Assembly (NCBI RefSeq): GCF_009739515.1
Contig: NZ_CP046535.1
Span: 3,705,501 to 3,769,500 of the forward strand
DNA length: 64,000 nt
DNA from: Sphingomonas profundi
GTDB taxonomy: Bacteria > Pseudomonadota > Alphaproteobacteria > Sphingomonadales > Sphingomonadaceae
Reading direction: 5' to 3'
Within the stretch, counting starts at the first letter, position 1. Every line of letters begins with the position of its first letter. Position numbers and translations under genes: made by a program. Positions 33,960 through 43,182 of the stretch are shown piece after piece. The notes beneath the pieces were generated by a model. The model made no database searches. It worked only from the letters and a program-made list of their open reading frames with translations, and was not told where the DNA came from.

Positions 33960-35593
33960 CGGACACGGCGGCGGCCGAGGGCTACGACTATTTGATCCTG
34001 GGCGGCGGCTCCGCCGGCTGCGTGCTCGCCAACCGGCTTTCCGCCGATCCGGCCGTCCGCGTGTGCCTGGTCGAGGCGGGGCCGTCCGATCGCAGCGCGC
34101 TGATCCGAACGCCGATCGGCATCATGCGGCTGATCGATCATCCGCGCTACAATTGGCGATCGGCCACGGTGCCGCAGGCGAATGCCGGCGGACGCCCCCT
34201 GTACGTGCCACGCGGTCGCGTGCTGGGCGGGGGGAGCTCGATCAACGGCATGGTCTACATGCGCGGCGACGCGCTCGACTATGACGGCTGGGCGGCGGGC
34301 GGCGCGGCGGGCTGGTCCTATGCGGAGGTGCTGCCGTATTTCCTGCGGTCGGAGGATAATGAGGTGTGGCGGGCCTCGCCGTGGCACGGCACCGGCGGCG
34401 CGCTGCACGTCACCGACATGCGCACGCACAATCAGGTCGCGCGCGATTTTCTGGCCGCGGCGGAACTGCTCCAGATCCCGCGCTCGACGGACTTCAACGT
34501 GCCGCATCCGATCGGCGCCGGCTTTCGCCAGGTGACGCAGCGGCGCGGCCGACGCGAGTCGGCCGTGACGGCGTTCCTCGATCCCGTGAGGCATCGGCCC
34601 AACCTGACGATGCTGACCGATGCGCTCGTCGATCGGGTGCTCGTGGCGGACCGGCGCGCGATCGGCGCCCGGGTGATGCACGGTGGCGCCTCGCGGACGC
34701 TTGCCGCGCGGCGCGAGGTGGTGGTGACGGCCGGCGCGCTGGGATCTGCGGCGATCCTGGAGCGGTCCGGCATCGGCGATCCGGCGATCCTGTGGGCCGC
34801 GGGCGTCGCGCCGGTCCACGCGCTGCCGGGCGTCGGCGCGAACCTCCAGGACCATGGCACGGCATCGGTCACGCATCGGACGCGCAGCCTGGTGCCCTAC
34901 GGCCTGTCCTGGCGCGCCGTGCCCCGGCTCGCCTGGGAGGGGCTGCGCTACGTCGCCGCCCGGCGCGGCCTGCTGTCGAGCAACGCGAGCGAGGCCGCCG
35001 CCTTCTTGCGGACCGATCCCGACGATCCGCGCGCCACGCTCCAGCTGAGTTTCGTCTCCGGCCGCCGGGGCACCCGTTTCGGCGCGGGCGATTGGGGCCA
35101 TGGCTACGGGATCACCGCCATCCAGCTCCATCCGTGGAGCCGGGGCTCCGTCCACATCCTAGACGCCGACGCCGCGACGGAGCCGGCGATCGATTTCGCC
35201 GCGTTCGACGATCCGCGCGATCTGATGCTGATGATGGAAGGCGTCACGCTCGCGCGCCGGCTGCTCGCCACACCGCCGTTCGCCCGCTATGCGAGCGAGG
35301 AGGTGCTGCCCGGCGCCGGGCGTATCGGCGCCGAGGCGATCGCGGACCATATCCGGCGGACCAGCGGCACCGCATACCATCCCGTCGGCACCTGCGCGAT
35401 GGGGACCGGGCCGATGGCGGTCGTCGATCCGGCATTGCGGCTCCATGGAATGACTGGACTGCGCGTGGCGGACGCCTCGATCATGCCGACGATCGTCGGC
35501 GGCAACACCAACGCGCCCGTGATCATGATCGCCGAAAAGGCCGCCGACCTGATCCTCGGCCGGCCGCCGCCGCCGCCGGTCGCGATCGCCTGA
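33956..35593 (+). CDS. GMC-family FAD oxidoreductase (alcohol/choline dehydrogenase-like)
   Basis: Glucose-methanol-choline oxidoreductase of 545 residues, GTG start in a GTGA overlap with the BVMO stop. FAD site [17 protein letters not shown] signature [20 protein letters not shown], and active-site His in GTAYHPVGTCAMG followed by NTNAP. It oxidises an alcohol to an aldehyde or ketone. The operon order (ALDH, BVMO, GMC) suggests the alcohol is released or made within the same pathway. The enzyme is similar in layout to BetA at 55175 but lies far from the betaine genes. Confidence 0.9.
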   Translation: MTDTAAAEGYDYLILGGGSAGCVLANRLSADPAVRVCLVEAGPSDRSALIRTPIGIMRLIDHPRYNWRSATVPQANAGGRPLYVPRGRVLGGGSSINGMVYMRGDALDYDGWAAGGAAGWSYAEVLPYFLRSEDNEVWRASPWHGTGGALHVTDMRTHNQVARDFLAAAELLQIPRSTDFNVPHPIGAGFRQVTQRRGRRESAVTAFLDPVRHRPNLTMLTDALVDRVLVADRRAIGARVMHGGASRTLAARREVVVTAGALGSAAILERSGIGDPAILWAAGVAPVHALPGVGANLQDHGTASVTHRTRSLVPYGLSWRAVPRLAWEGLRYVAARRGLLSSNASEAAAFLRTDPDDPRATLQLSFVSGRRGTRFGAGDWGHGYGITAIQLHPWSRGSVHILDADAATEPAIDFAAFDDPRDLMLMMEGVTLARRLLATPPFARYASEEVLPGAGRIGAEAIADHIRRTSGTAYHPVGTCAMGTGPMAVVDPALRLHGMTGLRVADASIMPTIVGGNTNAPVIMIAEKAADLILGRPPPPPVAIA

Positions 35594-35596
35594 TCG

Positions 35597-36769
35597 TCAG
35601 TCGATCAGCCCGCGCGCGCCCAGCCAGTCGATCGTCAGCCTCACTACCCGGTCCAGTTCCTCGGGCTGCGCGGCATAATAATGGTTCGCGCCCTCGATCA
35701 CGGCGAACTGCTTGTCGGCGCTGCCCGCCGCATCGTGGAACAGGCGCGAATGCGGCTGCGGCACGGCGTCGTCGGCCGAATTCTCGATCACCAGCAGCGG
35801 CACGGTGATCGCGGGCGCGTTGTCGAGCGCCTTGGCCCGGCTGTCGTCGATCGACCATTGCGACAGCCAGGCGCGCAGCGTCGAGAAGCGCGCGATACCC
35901 GCCGGGCTGGAGTTCGCCATCTCCGGATCGCCCAGGAAGCTCCAGCCGACCCGCCGGTCATTGGGATCGATGTGGCCATCTAGGAAGCGCGGCTCGGCGA
36001 GCGTGCGGTGGAGCAGCAGACCACGCTCCCGCTCGCGCGAGCCGCCGGCGCTCAGCTCGGCGAGCAGTTCCTTCACGTGCGCCGTCCGCCGCCGCACGCG
36101 CGCGAGCTGCGCGGCGCGGAAGCGGGCGAGATACTCGGCCGAGTAAGGCGGCCGGTGCGGGTTGCGCGGATCGTAGAGATCAAGCTCCACGTCGCGGCGG
36201 CTCGGATCCTCCTCGTCGAGCACCGACGGATCGATGAAGTCGGCCAGCACCTGGCAGCGGGACAGATGCGCGGCGTGGAATATCATCGCGTCGGCGGCGA
36301 TCAGGTGCGACAGGTCGACCGGATCGCCGGCCGGCGTCACGGTGATCGTAGGTCGCTCGGCCTGCGCCTGGTAGAAGGCGGTCAGCGAACCGCCGCCCGA
36401 CCAGCCCGCCGCCACGATGCGATCATATCCCCATATCTCCCGCGCGTGCGCGACATAGGCGGCATAGTCGCGCAACACGTTTTCGAGGATCAGCGGCGTG
36501 TCGTTGCGCGCGTAGCGGCTGCCCGCGCACAAGACATGCAGCCCCGCCGCCGCCATCGCGCGCGGCACCGGCAGCAGCTGCAGCGTGGAAGCCGGATGCA
36601 TGTAGATGACGAGCGTGCGCGACGGCCGACCAACCGGCAGGAAGCGCACGCCCTCCAGATGGATCCGGCCCTGGCCGCCGGCAAAGCCGTAGACCTCGCG
36701 CATCGGCGAAGCTTCCGTGAAGCTGACCGTGATCCACTCGGCGGCGACCTCGAAGCATTCCGCTGCCAT
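35597..36769 (-). CDS. Alpha/beta hydrolase (390 aa)
   Basis: Larger alpha/beta hydrolase. The nucleophile motif is GWSGGG after YDRIVAA, the acid lies in ENSADDAV and the His in GANHYY. There is a long helical cap (residues about 165-275) rich in Arg and Asp. No signal peptide. ATG 36769 has GGAGGG upstream. It ends 3 bases from the convergent GMC gene and is divergent from an SDR gene across a 94-base spacer carrying a TGTATGC element. The substrate is unknown; ester or C-C bond hydrolysis are both possible. Confidence 0.83.
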   Translation of the reverse strand: MAAECFEVAAEWITVSFTEASPMREVYGFAGGQGRIHLEGVRFLPVGRPSRTLVIYMHPASTLQLLPVPRAMAAAGLHVLCAGSRYARNDTPLILENVLRDYAAYVAHAREIWGYDRIVAAGWSGGGSLTAFYQAQAERPTITVTPAGDPVDLSHLIAADAMIFHAAHLSRCQVLADFIDPSVLDEEDPSRRDVELDLYDPRNPHRPPYSAEYLARFRAAQLARVRRRTAHVKELLAELSAGGSRERERGLLLHRTLAEPRFLDGHIDPNDRRVGWSFLGDPEMANSSPAGIARFSTLRAWLSQWSIDDSRAKALDNAPAITVPLLVIENSADDAVPQPHSRLFHDAAGSADKQFAVIEGANHYYAAQPEELDRVVRLTIDWLGARGLID

Positions 36770-36812
36770 TCCGCCCTCCCGTGTCCGCAGCTTGGACTAT
36801 GATGCGCGAACT

Positions 36813-36823
36813 ATGTATGCAAT
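36813..36823. promoter_or_regulatory. TGTATGC element 4 (ATGTATGCAAT)
   Basis: In the divergent spacer between the 390-residue hydrolase and the SDR, 41-51 bases before the SDR start. It has the consensus TGTATGCA core shared with elements 1 and 2. Confidence 0.5.
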
Positions 36824-36863
36824 CCTGATTCTGTCAGAAGCGACAAGGCCGAGGAGGGCGGAC

Positions 36864-37622
36864 GTGGAGCGGTTTACCGGCAAGGTCGTGCTCGTCACCG
36901 GCGCCGCGTCCGGCATCGGGGCCGCCGCGGCGCGGCGCTTCGCGGCCGAAGGCGCGCGCGTGATCGTAGCCGATCTCCAGCGTGCCGCGGGCGAGGCGCT
37001 GGCGGCCGAGATCGGCGCCGGCGCGCTGTTCGCGGATCTCGACGTGGCGGACGAAACATCCTGGGCCGCGCTGGATGCGACGGTCGACACATGCGGCAGG
37101 CTCGACGTCTTGGCGCACTGCGCGGGCGTACCCGGCTTCGGCACGATCGAGGATACGAGCGTGGCGACGTGGCGTCGCGTGATGGACGTGAACGCGCTGG
37201 GCACCTTCCTGGCCGATCGCTTCGCGGTCGCGCGGATGCGGCGCGGCGGCGGCGGCGCGATCGTCAACGTCGCGTCCTCCGCGTCCTTGCGCGCGGTGCC
37301 GGGCCAGATCGCCTATTCGGCCAGCAAGGCGGCGGTCCTGCACATCACCCGCTGCACCGCGATCCAGTGCGGGCGCGAGGGCTACGGCATCCGCTGCAAC
37401 GCGGTGCTGCCCGGCCTTACCGACACCGCGATGGCGATCGAGCTGGAGGATCGGCTGGGTGGCCGCGCCGTGATGGAGGAGGCCGCGGCGCGAAGCCATC
37501 CGGTCGGTCGTATGGCGCAGCCGGCCGAGATCGCGGGGGTGATCGCGTTCCTCGCATCCGACGACGCAAGCTTCGTCACCGCCTCCGCCTACGCCGCCGA
37601 CGGCGGTAAAATGGAGGTATGA
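36864..37622 (+). CDS. SDR-family oxidoreductase, GTG start
   Basis: A classical 252-residue short-chain dehydrogenase. TGAASGIG cofactor motif, an HCAG variant of the NNAG motif, catalytic Ser in NVASSAS and YSASK. The frame extends upstream, but GTG 36864 is preceded by GAGGAGG with 6-base spacing and gives the normal SDR N-terminus (ERFTGKVVLVTG). It ends with the AYAADGG tail typical of classical SDRs. Probably oxidises a secondary alcohol in the TGTATGC-linked gene set. Confidence 0.87.
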   Translation: MERFTGKVVLVTGAASGIGAAAARRFAAEGARVIVADLQRAAGEALAAEIGAGALFADLDVADETSWAALDATVDTCGRLDVLAHCAGVPGFGTIEDTSVATWRRVMDVNALGTFLADRFAVARMRRGGGGAIVNVASSASLRAVPGQIAYSASKAAVLHITRCTAIQCGREGYGIRCNAVLPGLTDTAMAIELEDRLGGRAVMEEAAARSHPVGRMAQPAEIAGVIAFLASDDASFVTASAYAADGGKMEV

Positions 37623-37629
37623 GGACGCC

Positions 37630-37917
37630 ATGATGTCCAGCCATGTCGTCGTGCGGCCGAGACCGGAATGCGTGGACGCGTTCGTCACCGCGTTCAACGC
37701 GCTCGCGGCGGCGGTCGTCGCGAACGAGCCGGGCGCGATCGACTATTACCTGCTGAGAAGCCGGCGTGACCCCACGTCCTTCCGCGTGGTCGAACGCTAT
37801 CGGGACGACGACGCATATCAGGCGCATCGCGCCGCGCCACATTTCATGATCTGCATCGATCACATATTGTCGTTACTTGCCGTACCGCCCGAGGTGGAGC
37901 ATTTCGAATCGGCCTGA
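37630..37917 (+). CDS. Small ABM-domain (antibiotic biosynthesis monooxygenase-like) protein
   Basis: A 95-residue dimeric ferredoxin-like protein. Pattern VVVRPRPECVDAFVTAF, then YYLLRSRRDPTSFRVVERYRDDDAYQAHR, is typical of ABM/YgiN-type proteins, some of which are cofactor-free monooxygenases and others of unknown role. Seven bases after the SDR stop, so in its operon. Two ATGs are adjacent at the start (37630 and 37633). Confidence 0.8.
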   Translation: MMSSHVVVRPRPECVDAFVTAFNALAAAVVANEPGAIDYYLLRSRRDPTSFRVVERYRDDDAYQAHRAAPHFMICIDHILSLLAVPPEVEHFESA

Positions 37918-38293
37918 GTGCCTTTGCTCATGACTCATTGCGGCAACCGGAGCGTGATGGTGGCGGCGATGGAGGTCGCCAAGGAGGTGAGGTGCGCGCA
38001 GCGATCGTAGCGGGTGCGGATGCGTGGCTCGCCGACGTCGAGACGCGCGGAGGCTGGTCGTGGCTGGTCGCCATACTCGATCCGGCGCCCCGCAAGACCG
38101 CGGGCTGGACGCCTGCCCGATGTTCGCCGATCTCGTCGTCGATCCAGTCGTGCCGCGATGCGTCGGCTTGGGCGCGGCTATGCAAGATGTGGGGGCATCA
38201 CTCTGGCCGCACTGATCGATCGAAGGAAACAGATGATCGGGATATCGGGCACTTCCTGTCAGCCGCCGACGGGAGATCACATCCCGCGCCGAG
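37918..38293. other. 376-base region with no intact gene
   Basis: Between the ABM gene and the TPR-sulfotransferase. Apart from the transposase remnant at its left end I see no frame with family signal. Open frames on both strands here have biased, non-protein-like composition. The region marks the boundary between the catabolic block and the receptor/sulfotransferase pair. Confidence 0.6.
37935..38024 (-). pseudogene. IS5-family transposase 3' remnant
   Basis: In one minus-strand frame the DNA encodes RIRTRYDRCAH followed by a hydrophobic tail IAATITLRLPQ and TGA. This closely matches the usual C-terminus of IS5-family transposases, in which RYDRCAH is followed by SAICIAAT and then the stop. 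Only about 30 codons fit; upstream the frame turns to unrelated sequence and reaches a stop, so the rest of the element is deleted or scrambled. No terminal inverted repeats are recognisable. Confidence 0.5.
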
Positions 38294-40297
38294 TCAGGCA
38301 CGATAGCGCTCGATCGCGTCGCCGAGCGCGTCGCGCAGCGGGCCGAGCCAGCGTTCGAAATGGCGCCACTGATCCAGCCCGTCGCGGAAGATCGGCTGGC
38401 GGACCTGCTCGGAACTCGGCGTGCGCACGCTGCGCTGGTTGCGGTGGAACTCCACGCATGCGGGCTCGAAAGCCAGTCCGCAGAAATCGAGAATGCGGCG
38501 CACGCTGCCCGCGAGATCGTCGACGACATCCTCATGCTGCACGCGCAGCACATGGCCGGGCAAGGTGGCGTCCCAATGCTCCATCAGATCGAGATAGGTG
38601 CGGTAGTAGCGGGCGATATCCTCGATGCTGTAGCTGAACTCCTGCCCGCTCGCGAACAACTGCTTCAGGTTGCTGAAGCAGCAGGACATCGGCTCGCGGC
38701 GCGCATCGATGATCTTCGCGTTCGGCAGGATCAGCTTGATCAGCCCGATGTGCCGGAAGTTGTTCGGCATCTTGTCGATGAAGAACGGCGGCCCCGATCG
38801 GAAGACGCGCGTATCGTCGACGTACCGGCGGCCGAGCGCGGCACAATCGCCGCGCGCGAGATCGGCCAGCACGCCCGGATAGCGCGGGTTCGCGAAATCA
38901 AGCTCGCGACCCTGCAGTTCGTGGACGATGCGCTGGATGTCGGCCAGTTCGTGCGTGCCCTCGACCTGCGAGTGAGACGCCAATATCTGCTCGATCAGGG
39001 TGGAGCCCGAGCGGGGCAGGCCGACGATGAAGATCGGATCGCGATCGGCCACGCCCCAGCCTGCCCGCGCGGCGAAGAAGGCCGGGGTGCAGACCGCGCG
39101 CTGTAGGCGGGTATTGGTCTCGATTACCTCCGGCCGGTAGCGGCTTTCCGCCCGTTGCAGCGCATTGCCGCGTTCGTAGTAGATCCAGGACTGATCATAT
39201 TCGCCGCGATCCTCCAGCGCCTTGCCCAAGGCGAAGCACAGGTGGATGCGGTCGATCGTCGTCACCCGGTCGGACGATTCCTCCGCGCGCATCCGGCCGA
39301 TCTCGTCCTCCTCGAAGCGGTAGCGCTTGAGGTTCGCGAGGCTCCAATAGGCGTCGCCGAAGCCGGGCGCCGCATCCGCCGCCGCCCGATAGGAGTCGAT
39401 CGCCCGGGGCACCTGGCCGATCGTCTTCAGGGCATGCCCCATCCACAGATGCACCTCCGCCGATCCCGGCCGGTCGGCGAGCACGTCGTCGTAGAGGCCG
39501 ATCGCCCGATCATAGTCGGCCAGGCCGATCGCGGCGGTGGCGGCCAGCGTGCGATAGTCCACGTTGCGCGGATCGATGGCGAGCAGCCGTTCCGCTTCGT
39601 CGCGCGCCGGCGCATATTTGTGCCGCAGCACGAGGCAGCGGGCATATTCGTAGCGCGCCGCGACATGATCGGGCACGAGCGTCAGCACGCTCGCCAGCAA
39701 CAGCTCGGCATCGTCCAGCACGTCGCGCGCCATGCCGATCTTGGCGAGCAGCCGCATCGCTTCCGGATGGTCGCCGTGCCGGAGCAGGAAGGCGCGGACG
39801 ATCTGCTCCGCCGGCGCGAGATCGCCGTCGGAGAACAGGGACGTCGCCGTCACCACCTCGGGCGGAAGCGATGCGAGCACGCTGCGATGCCCGGCCGCGC
39901 GGGCCGCATTCTCCGCATCGCCGGTCAGGCGGTACACGCCCTCCAGCATCCGCCAGCTCATCGGCAGCGCCGGGTTGATGTTGACCGCGCGCAGCAGGGC
40001 ATCGATAGCGGCCGGCGCATCCTTGCGGACGACGTGGCACAGGCCGCGCTCCTGATGCATCAGGCTGAGGTTCGGCTGGAGTTCGCCGAGCGTCGCCAGG
40101 GTCGCCAGTGCCTGATCGATGCGACCCAGATGACGCTGGGAGATCGCGGCGAGCAGCAGCAGGTCGCGATTTCGGGGATATTCGGCGAGCAGCGGGCCGA
40201 GCTGTACCAGAACATCGGCATGGCGATCGTCGGCCGCCCACTGGCGCAGCCGCGCGATCCTCTGTTCGAGCGGCACGGGCGGGGCTTGCGTGTTCAT
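38294..40297 (-). CDS. TPR-containing sulfotransferase
   Basis: A 667-residue protein. TPR-like helical repeats occupy about 10-380 (for example the repeats around AAISQRHLGRIDQAL, YDRAIGLYDDVL and VPRAIDSYRAAA). A C-terminal sulfotransferase domain has the PAPS 5'-phosphosulfate loop GLPRSGSTLIEQIL and later an RREPMSCCFSNL segment. It would transfer sulfate from PAPS to an unknown acceptor, possibly a peptide or glycan. ATG 40297 is preferred over GTG 40333; neither has a strong ribosome-binding site. It follows the second TonB receptor on the same strand, a pairing that recurs in sphingomonads, so the two are probably functionally linked. Confidence 0.87.
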   Translation of the reverse strand: MNTQAPPVPLEQRIARLRQWAADDRHADVLVQLGPLLAEYPRNRDLLLLAAISQRHLGRIDQALATLATLGELQPNLSLMHQERGLCHVVRKDAPAAIDALLRAVNINPALPMSWRMLEGVYRLTGDAENAARAAGHRSVLASLPPEVVTATSLFSDGDLAPAEQIVRAFLLRHGDHPEAMRLLAKIGMARDVLDDAELLLASVLTLVPDHVAARYEYARCLVLRHKYAPARDEAERLLAIDPRNVDYRTLAATAAIGLADYDRAIGLYDDVLADRPGSAEVHLWMGHALKTIGQVPRAIDSYRAAADAAPGFGDAYWSLANLKRYRFEEDEIGRMRAEESSDRVTTIDRIHLCFALGKALEDRGEYDQSWIYYERGNALQRAESRYRPEVIETNTRLQRAVCTPAFFAARAGWGVADRDPIFIVGLPRSGSTLIEQILASHSQVEGTHELADIQRIVHELQGRELDFANPRYPGVLADLARGDCAALGRRYVDDTRVFRSGPPFFIDKMPNNFRHIGLIKLILPNAKIIDARREPMSCCFSNLKQLFASGQEFSYSIEDIARYYRTYLDLMEHWDATLPGHVLRVQHEDVVDDLAGSVRRILDFCGLAFEPACVEFHRNQRSVRTPSSEQVRQPIFRDGLDQWRHFERWLGPLRDALGDAIERYRA

Positions 40298-40321
40298 GAT
40301 CCGATCAACGGCAGGGGATAG

Positions 40322-40352
40322 AGCGGGCGACACCGTGGGAGAGTCGCCCGCT
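40322..40352. terminator. 10-base-pair hairpin between TonB receptor and sulfotransferase
   Basis: AGCGGGCGAC (40322-40331) pairs perfectly with GTCGCCCGCT (40343-40352) across an 11-base loop, in the 86-base gap between two codirectional genes. There is no T-run. It may attenuate read-through or protect the receptor mRNA end rather than act as a full terminator. Confidence 0.55.
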
Positions 40353-40383
40353 GATATCCAGCGTTATCGGCAGCCGGATACGA

Positions 40384-43062
40384 TCAGAAATCGTAGCTGA
40401 GCCTCAGGCCGTAGGTCGTCGGCCGCACCACTACCTCGGACTTGATGAACTGCGCGGACGAGGTGAAAGTGCTGACATTGCTGTCCGTGAGGTTGTCGCC
40501 GAAGATCGAGGCGGTCCAGTTCTCGCCCTTTATGCCGATCTGGGCGTCGAGCAGCGCGTAGCCCTTCATCCTGTAGCGCAGCAGCGTCGTGGTCGGCTTC
40601 GTGATGTCGCCGGTGACGATATAATTCTGCGCGTTCGGGATATCGCCCGACGGGTAGGTCGAGGGTTGGCTGAACGTCTTGCCGGTGTACGTCACGCCGC
40701 CGGCTACCCAGAAGCCGAGGTTCGATCGTGCCTCCCAGTCATACCGCCCCCGAAGGTTGGCCTGAACCTTTGGCGAGAAGGGCAGCTCCGATCCCTTGTC
40801 GCCGAACGGGCTCTGGACCGGAGTGGCGACGCCGGCGCGGAAACGCTGGGTGATGCACTGGCCGAGCGTCGAGGAACCGGGATTGTTCGAGATCAGGCAG
40901 GGCGAGGAGACCTGCTTGCTGTCGTTGTAGGTGAAGCCCGCGTTGATGCTGATGCCCGGAAACGGCCGCGCCGAAAGCTGCGCCTCGAAGCCCTTGATGT
41001 CGAAGTCCGCTCCGTTCGTGACATAGGCCGTGTTGCCGAAGCCACCGTTCGGATTGAAGAACTGGATCTGCACATCCTTCCACTGCATGTAATAGCCGGA
41101 AACATTGAGCGTGACCTTGCGGTCGAACAGATCCGTCTTGATGCCGGCCTCATAGTTGGTGAGGTTGTCCGGACGATAGCTGGTCGGGCGTAAGAACTGG
41201 GCGACGCCGTTTGCGCCCGGCAGGATGAGGGCGGAAGACCGGTTGAAGCCGCCCGGACGGAAGCCCTGGCTGAACGTCGCGAACAGGATCATGGACTCGG
41301 TCGGCTTGTAGTTCACCGAGAAGCGGCTTTTGAAGCCGCTATACGTCTTCTTGTAGTTCTGGGCATCGATGTTGACGTTGCCCGGATAGGATCCGCCCGT
41401 AACCGGATTGGTGAAGTTGCAGACCAGCACCGCCTCGCAGGAGGCGGCCGTCGTCTGGAACTGCGAGCCGGTCTGGAAGGTCTTGTAATGATAGTAGCGC
41501 GTGCCGGCGGTGAACGTCAGGTTCGGGAAGAGGTCGAAATCGACCGAGCCGAAGCCGGCATACTGGTCGTAGCCGCGCTGCAGATCCTGGCCGAAGCCGA
41601 CCTTCGGGCCGCGCGGCCCGGGATCGTTGGCGGTGGTGCCCGGCCCGGTCTGGACGAGACCGAGGCAGCGCCCGCCATTGGCGATCAGTTCCGCCGTGCA
41701 GACGGGCGTGGACTTATAGTTGAAGTCCATATTGTCATAGATCTTGAACCGCTCGTAGAAACCGCCCGCGATCACGCGGATACGCTTCTCCGCCGGCGTC
41801 GAGAGACGCACTTCCTGCGTCAGGTGGGTATTCCGGGTCTTGTCGGTCCAGTAGCTGTACGGATCGTAGCAGAATGGGGCGCCCGTGCCGATGCCGGTGC
41901 CGCTACCCACGCACTGATAATATTCACCGAAGGCACGCGAGTAGTTGGTGTAGTCCTGCCGTGCGTCGAGATGACGCACCATGTAGGCGCCGGTATAGAC
42001 CGCACGCAGATCACCGATCTTGCCGTTCACGGTCAGGGCCGTGTTCCAGATTTCGTCCTTGCTGTAGCCCGGCACGAAGGTGACGGTCTGGAGCTTCTTC
42101 AGGGGCGTGAAATCGGGGCTGCTTGGTTCCTGGGCGAAACTGTTTTCCGTATCGAGCTTCTGGTACAATTGCGAGACGAGGACATCCCAGTCGTCGGTGA
42201 TCTGCCACTTCGCCGATACGCGGCCACCGACATAGTCTGCGGGATTGTAGTTCTTTTCCGCCGTCGTGGTGTTGTTATACTGCCCCGCATTCGCCTGGTT
42301 GGCTGATGTCGGGTTGGGAAGATAGTTGGCATACTGGTCGAACTGCCCACGGGTGAACGTCCCGAAGACGTTGTCGATGTAGCCGCCACGGTGATCGTCG
42401 TAGATCACGGCGCGAACCGCCAGCTTGTTCTCGACGATGGGCACGTTGATCGTCGCGTTGAACGAACCATTTGCCGCGCCATGGCGCGTGCCGCCGGCGC
42501 TACCCTCGAAATGGCCGCTGAAGGCGTCGAGTTTCGGCTTGTTGGTGATGTAGCGCACCGCGCCGGCCTGTGCGCCGCCGCCGAACAACGTGCCCTGCGG
42601 CCCCTCAAGCACCTCGACGCGTTCGAGATCGGCGACATAGATGTCGGCATTGCGCCCGGGGAACTGCATGGACTGATCGTCCAGGTAAAGCGCGACGTTC
42701 GGGAAGGACGCGATCGACGCCGACGATTGCGTGCCCGAGAAACCGGTCGAGAGGCCGCGCAGGAAGATCGCGCCGGCACCCGGCCCATTATTTCCGAAAG
42801 TCACGTTCGGCGTATATTTGATGAGATCGTTGAAGTTCTTGACGTTGAGCTGTGTCAGCGTCGCGCCGGTGAAGGCCTGGATCGTCAGCGGAACCTTCTG
42901 GATGCTCTCGTTGCGCCGGGTGGCGGTCACGATGATGTCGCCCGGGCTCGCCTGCGCATCCTCCTGCGCGACGGTGCCGGCAGCGGGCTCCACTTGTGCC
43001 GCATGTGCGGCACTGCTCATCACGGCGGCGATAGCGCAGGATACGAGATAGCGCGATTTCAT
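40384..43062 (-). CDS. TonB-dependent outer-membrane receptor (second)
   Basis: An 892-residue receptor with signal peptide ending SSAAHA, TonB-box/plug start GDIIVTATRRNESIQKVPLT, plug motif VERVEVLEGPQGTLFGGGAQAG and terminal GLRLSYDF with C-terminal Phe. The barrel is rich in aromatic and Asn/Gln loops typical of sphingomonad receptors. Ligand unknown. It is codirectional with the TPR-sulfotransferase and separated from the upstream LysR gene by 199 bases. Confidence 0.92.
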   Translation of the reverse strand: MKSRYLVSCAIAAVMSSAAHAAQVEPAAGTVAQEDAQASPGDIIVTATRRNESIQKVPLTIQAFTGATLTQLNVKNFNDLIKYTPNVTFGNNGPGAGAIFLRGLSTGFSGTQSSASIASFPNVALYLDDQSMQFPGRNADIYVADLERVEVLEGPQGTLFGGGAQAGAVRYITNKPKLDAFSGHFEGSAGGTRHGAANGSFNATINVPIVENKLAVRAVIYDDHRGGYIDNVFGTFTRGQFDQYANYLPNPTSANQANAGQYNNTTTAEKNYNPADYVGGRVSAKWQITDDWDVLVSQLYQKLDTENSFAQEPSSPDFTPLKKLQTVTFVPGYSKDEIWNTALTVNGKIGDLRAVYTGAYMVRHLDARQDYTNYSRAFGEYYQCVGSGTGIGTGAPFCYDPYSYWTDKTRNTHLTQEVRLSTPAEKRIRVIAGGFYERFKIYDNMDFNYKSTPVCTAELIANGGRCLGLVQTGPGTTANDPGPRGPKVGFGQDLQRGYDQYAGFGSVDFDLFPNLTFTAGTRYYHYKTFQTGSQFQTTAASCEAVLVCNFTNPVTGGSYPGNVNIDAQNYKKTYSGFKSRFSVNYKPTESMILFATFSQGFRPGGFNRSSALILPGANGVAQFLRPTSYRPDNLTNYEAGIKTDLFDRKVTLNVSGYYMQWKDVQIQFFNPNGGFGNTAYVTNGADFDIKGFEAQLSARPFPGISINAGFTYNDSKQVSSPCLISNNPGSSTLGQCITQRFRAGVATPVQSPFGDKGSELPFSPKVQANLRGRYDWEARSNLGFWVAGGVTYTGKTFSQPSTYPSGDIPNAQNYIVTGDITKPTTTLLRYRMKGYALLDAQIGIKGENWTASIFGDNLTDSNVSTFTSSAQFIKSEVVVRPTTYGLRLSYDF

Positions 43063-43182
43063 CTTTTTCCCCCTAAGGCAAAAGAACGCAACCTATTTAG
43101 CTGCCGGCCCCCGCCGACTCGCCGCTTTGTGCAGCTTTGATTAACCCACCCACGCTACCCGACGACTTTGAACAGGTCCATG

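Noticed and set aside
33956-35593. GMC gene as a second choline dehydrogenase
   Set aside because: It lacks the SCTC active-site block of BetA and sits in a BVMO/ALDH operon far from the choline genes.
37938-38306. A 122-codon plus-strand frame in the 376-base gap
   Set aside because: Composition is not protein-like, it overlaps the end of the sulfotransferase gene, and the opposite strand carries the transposase remnant.
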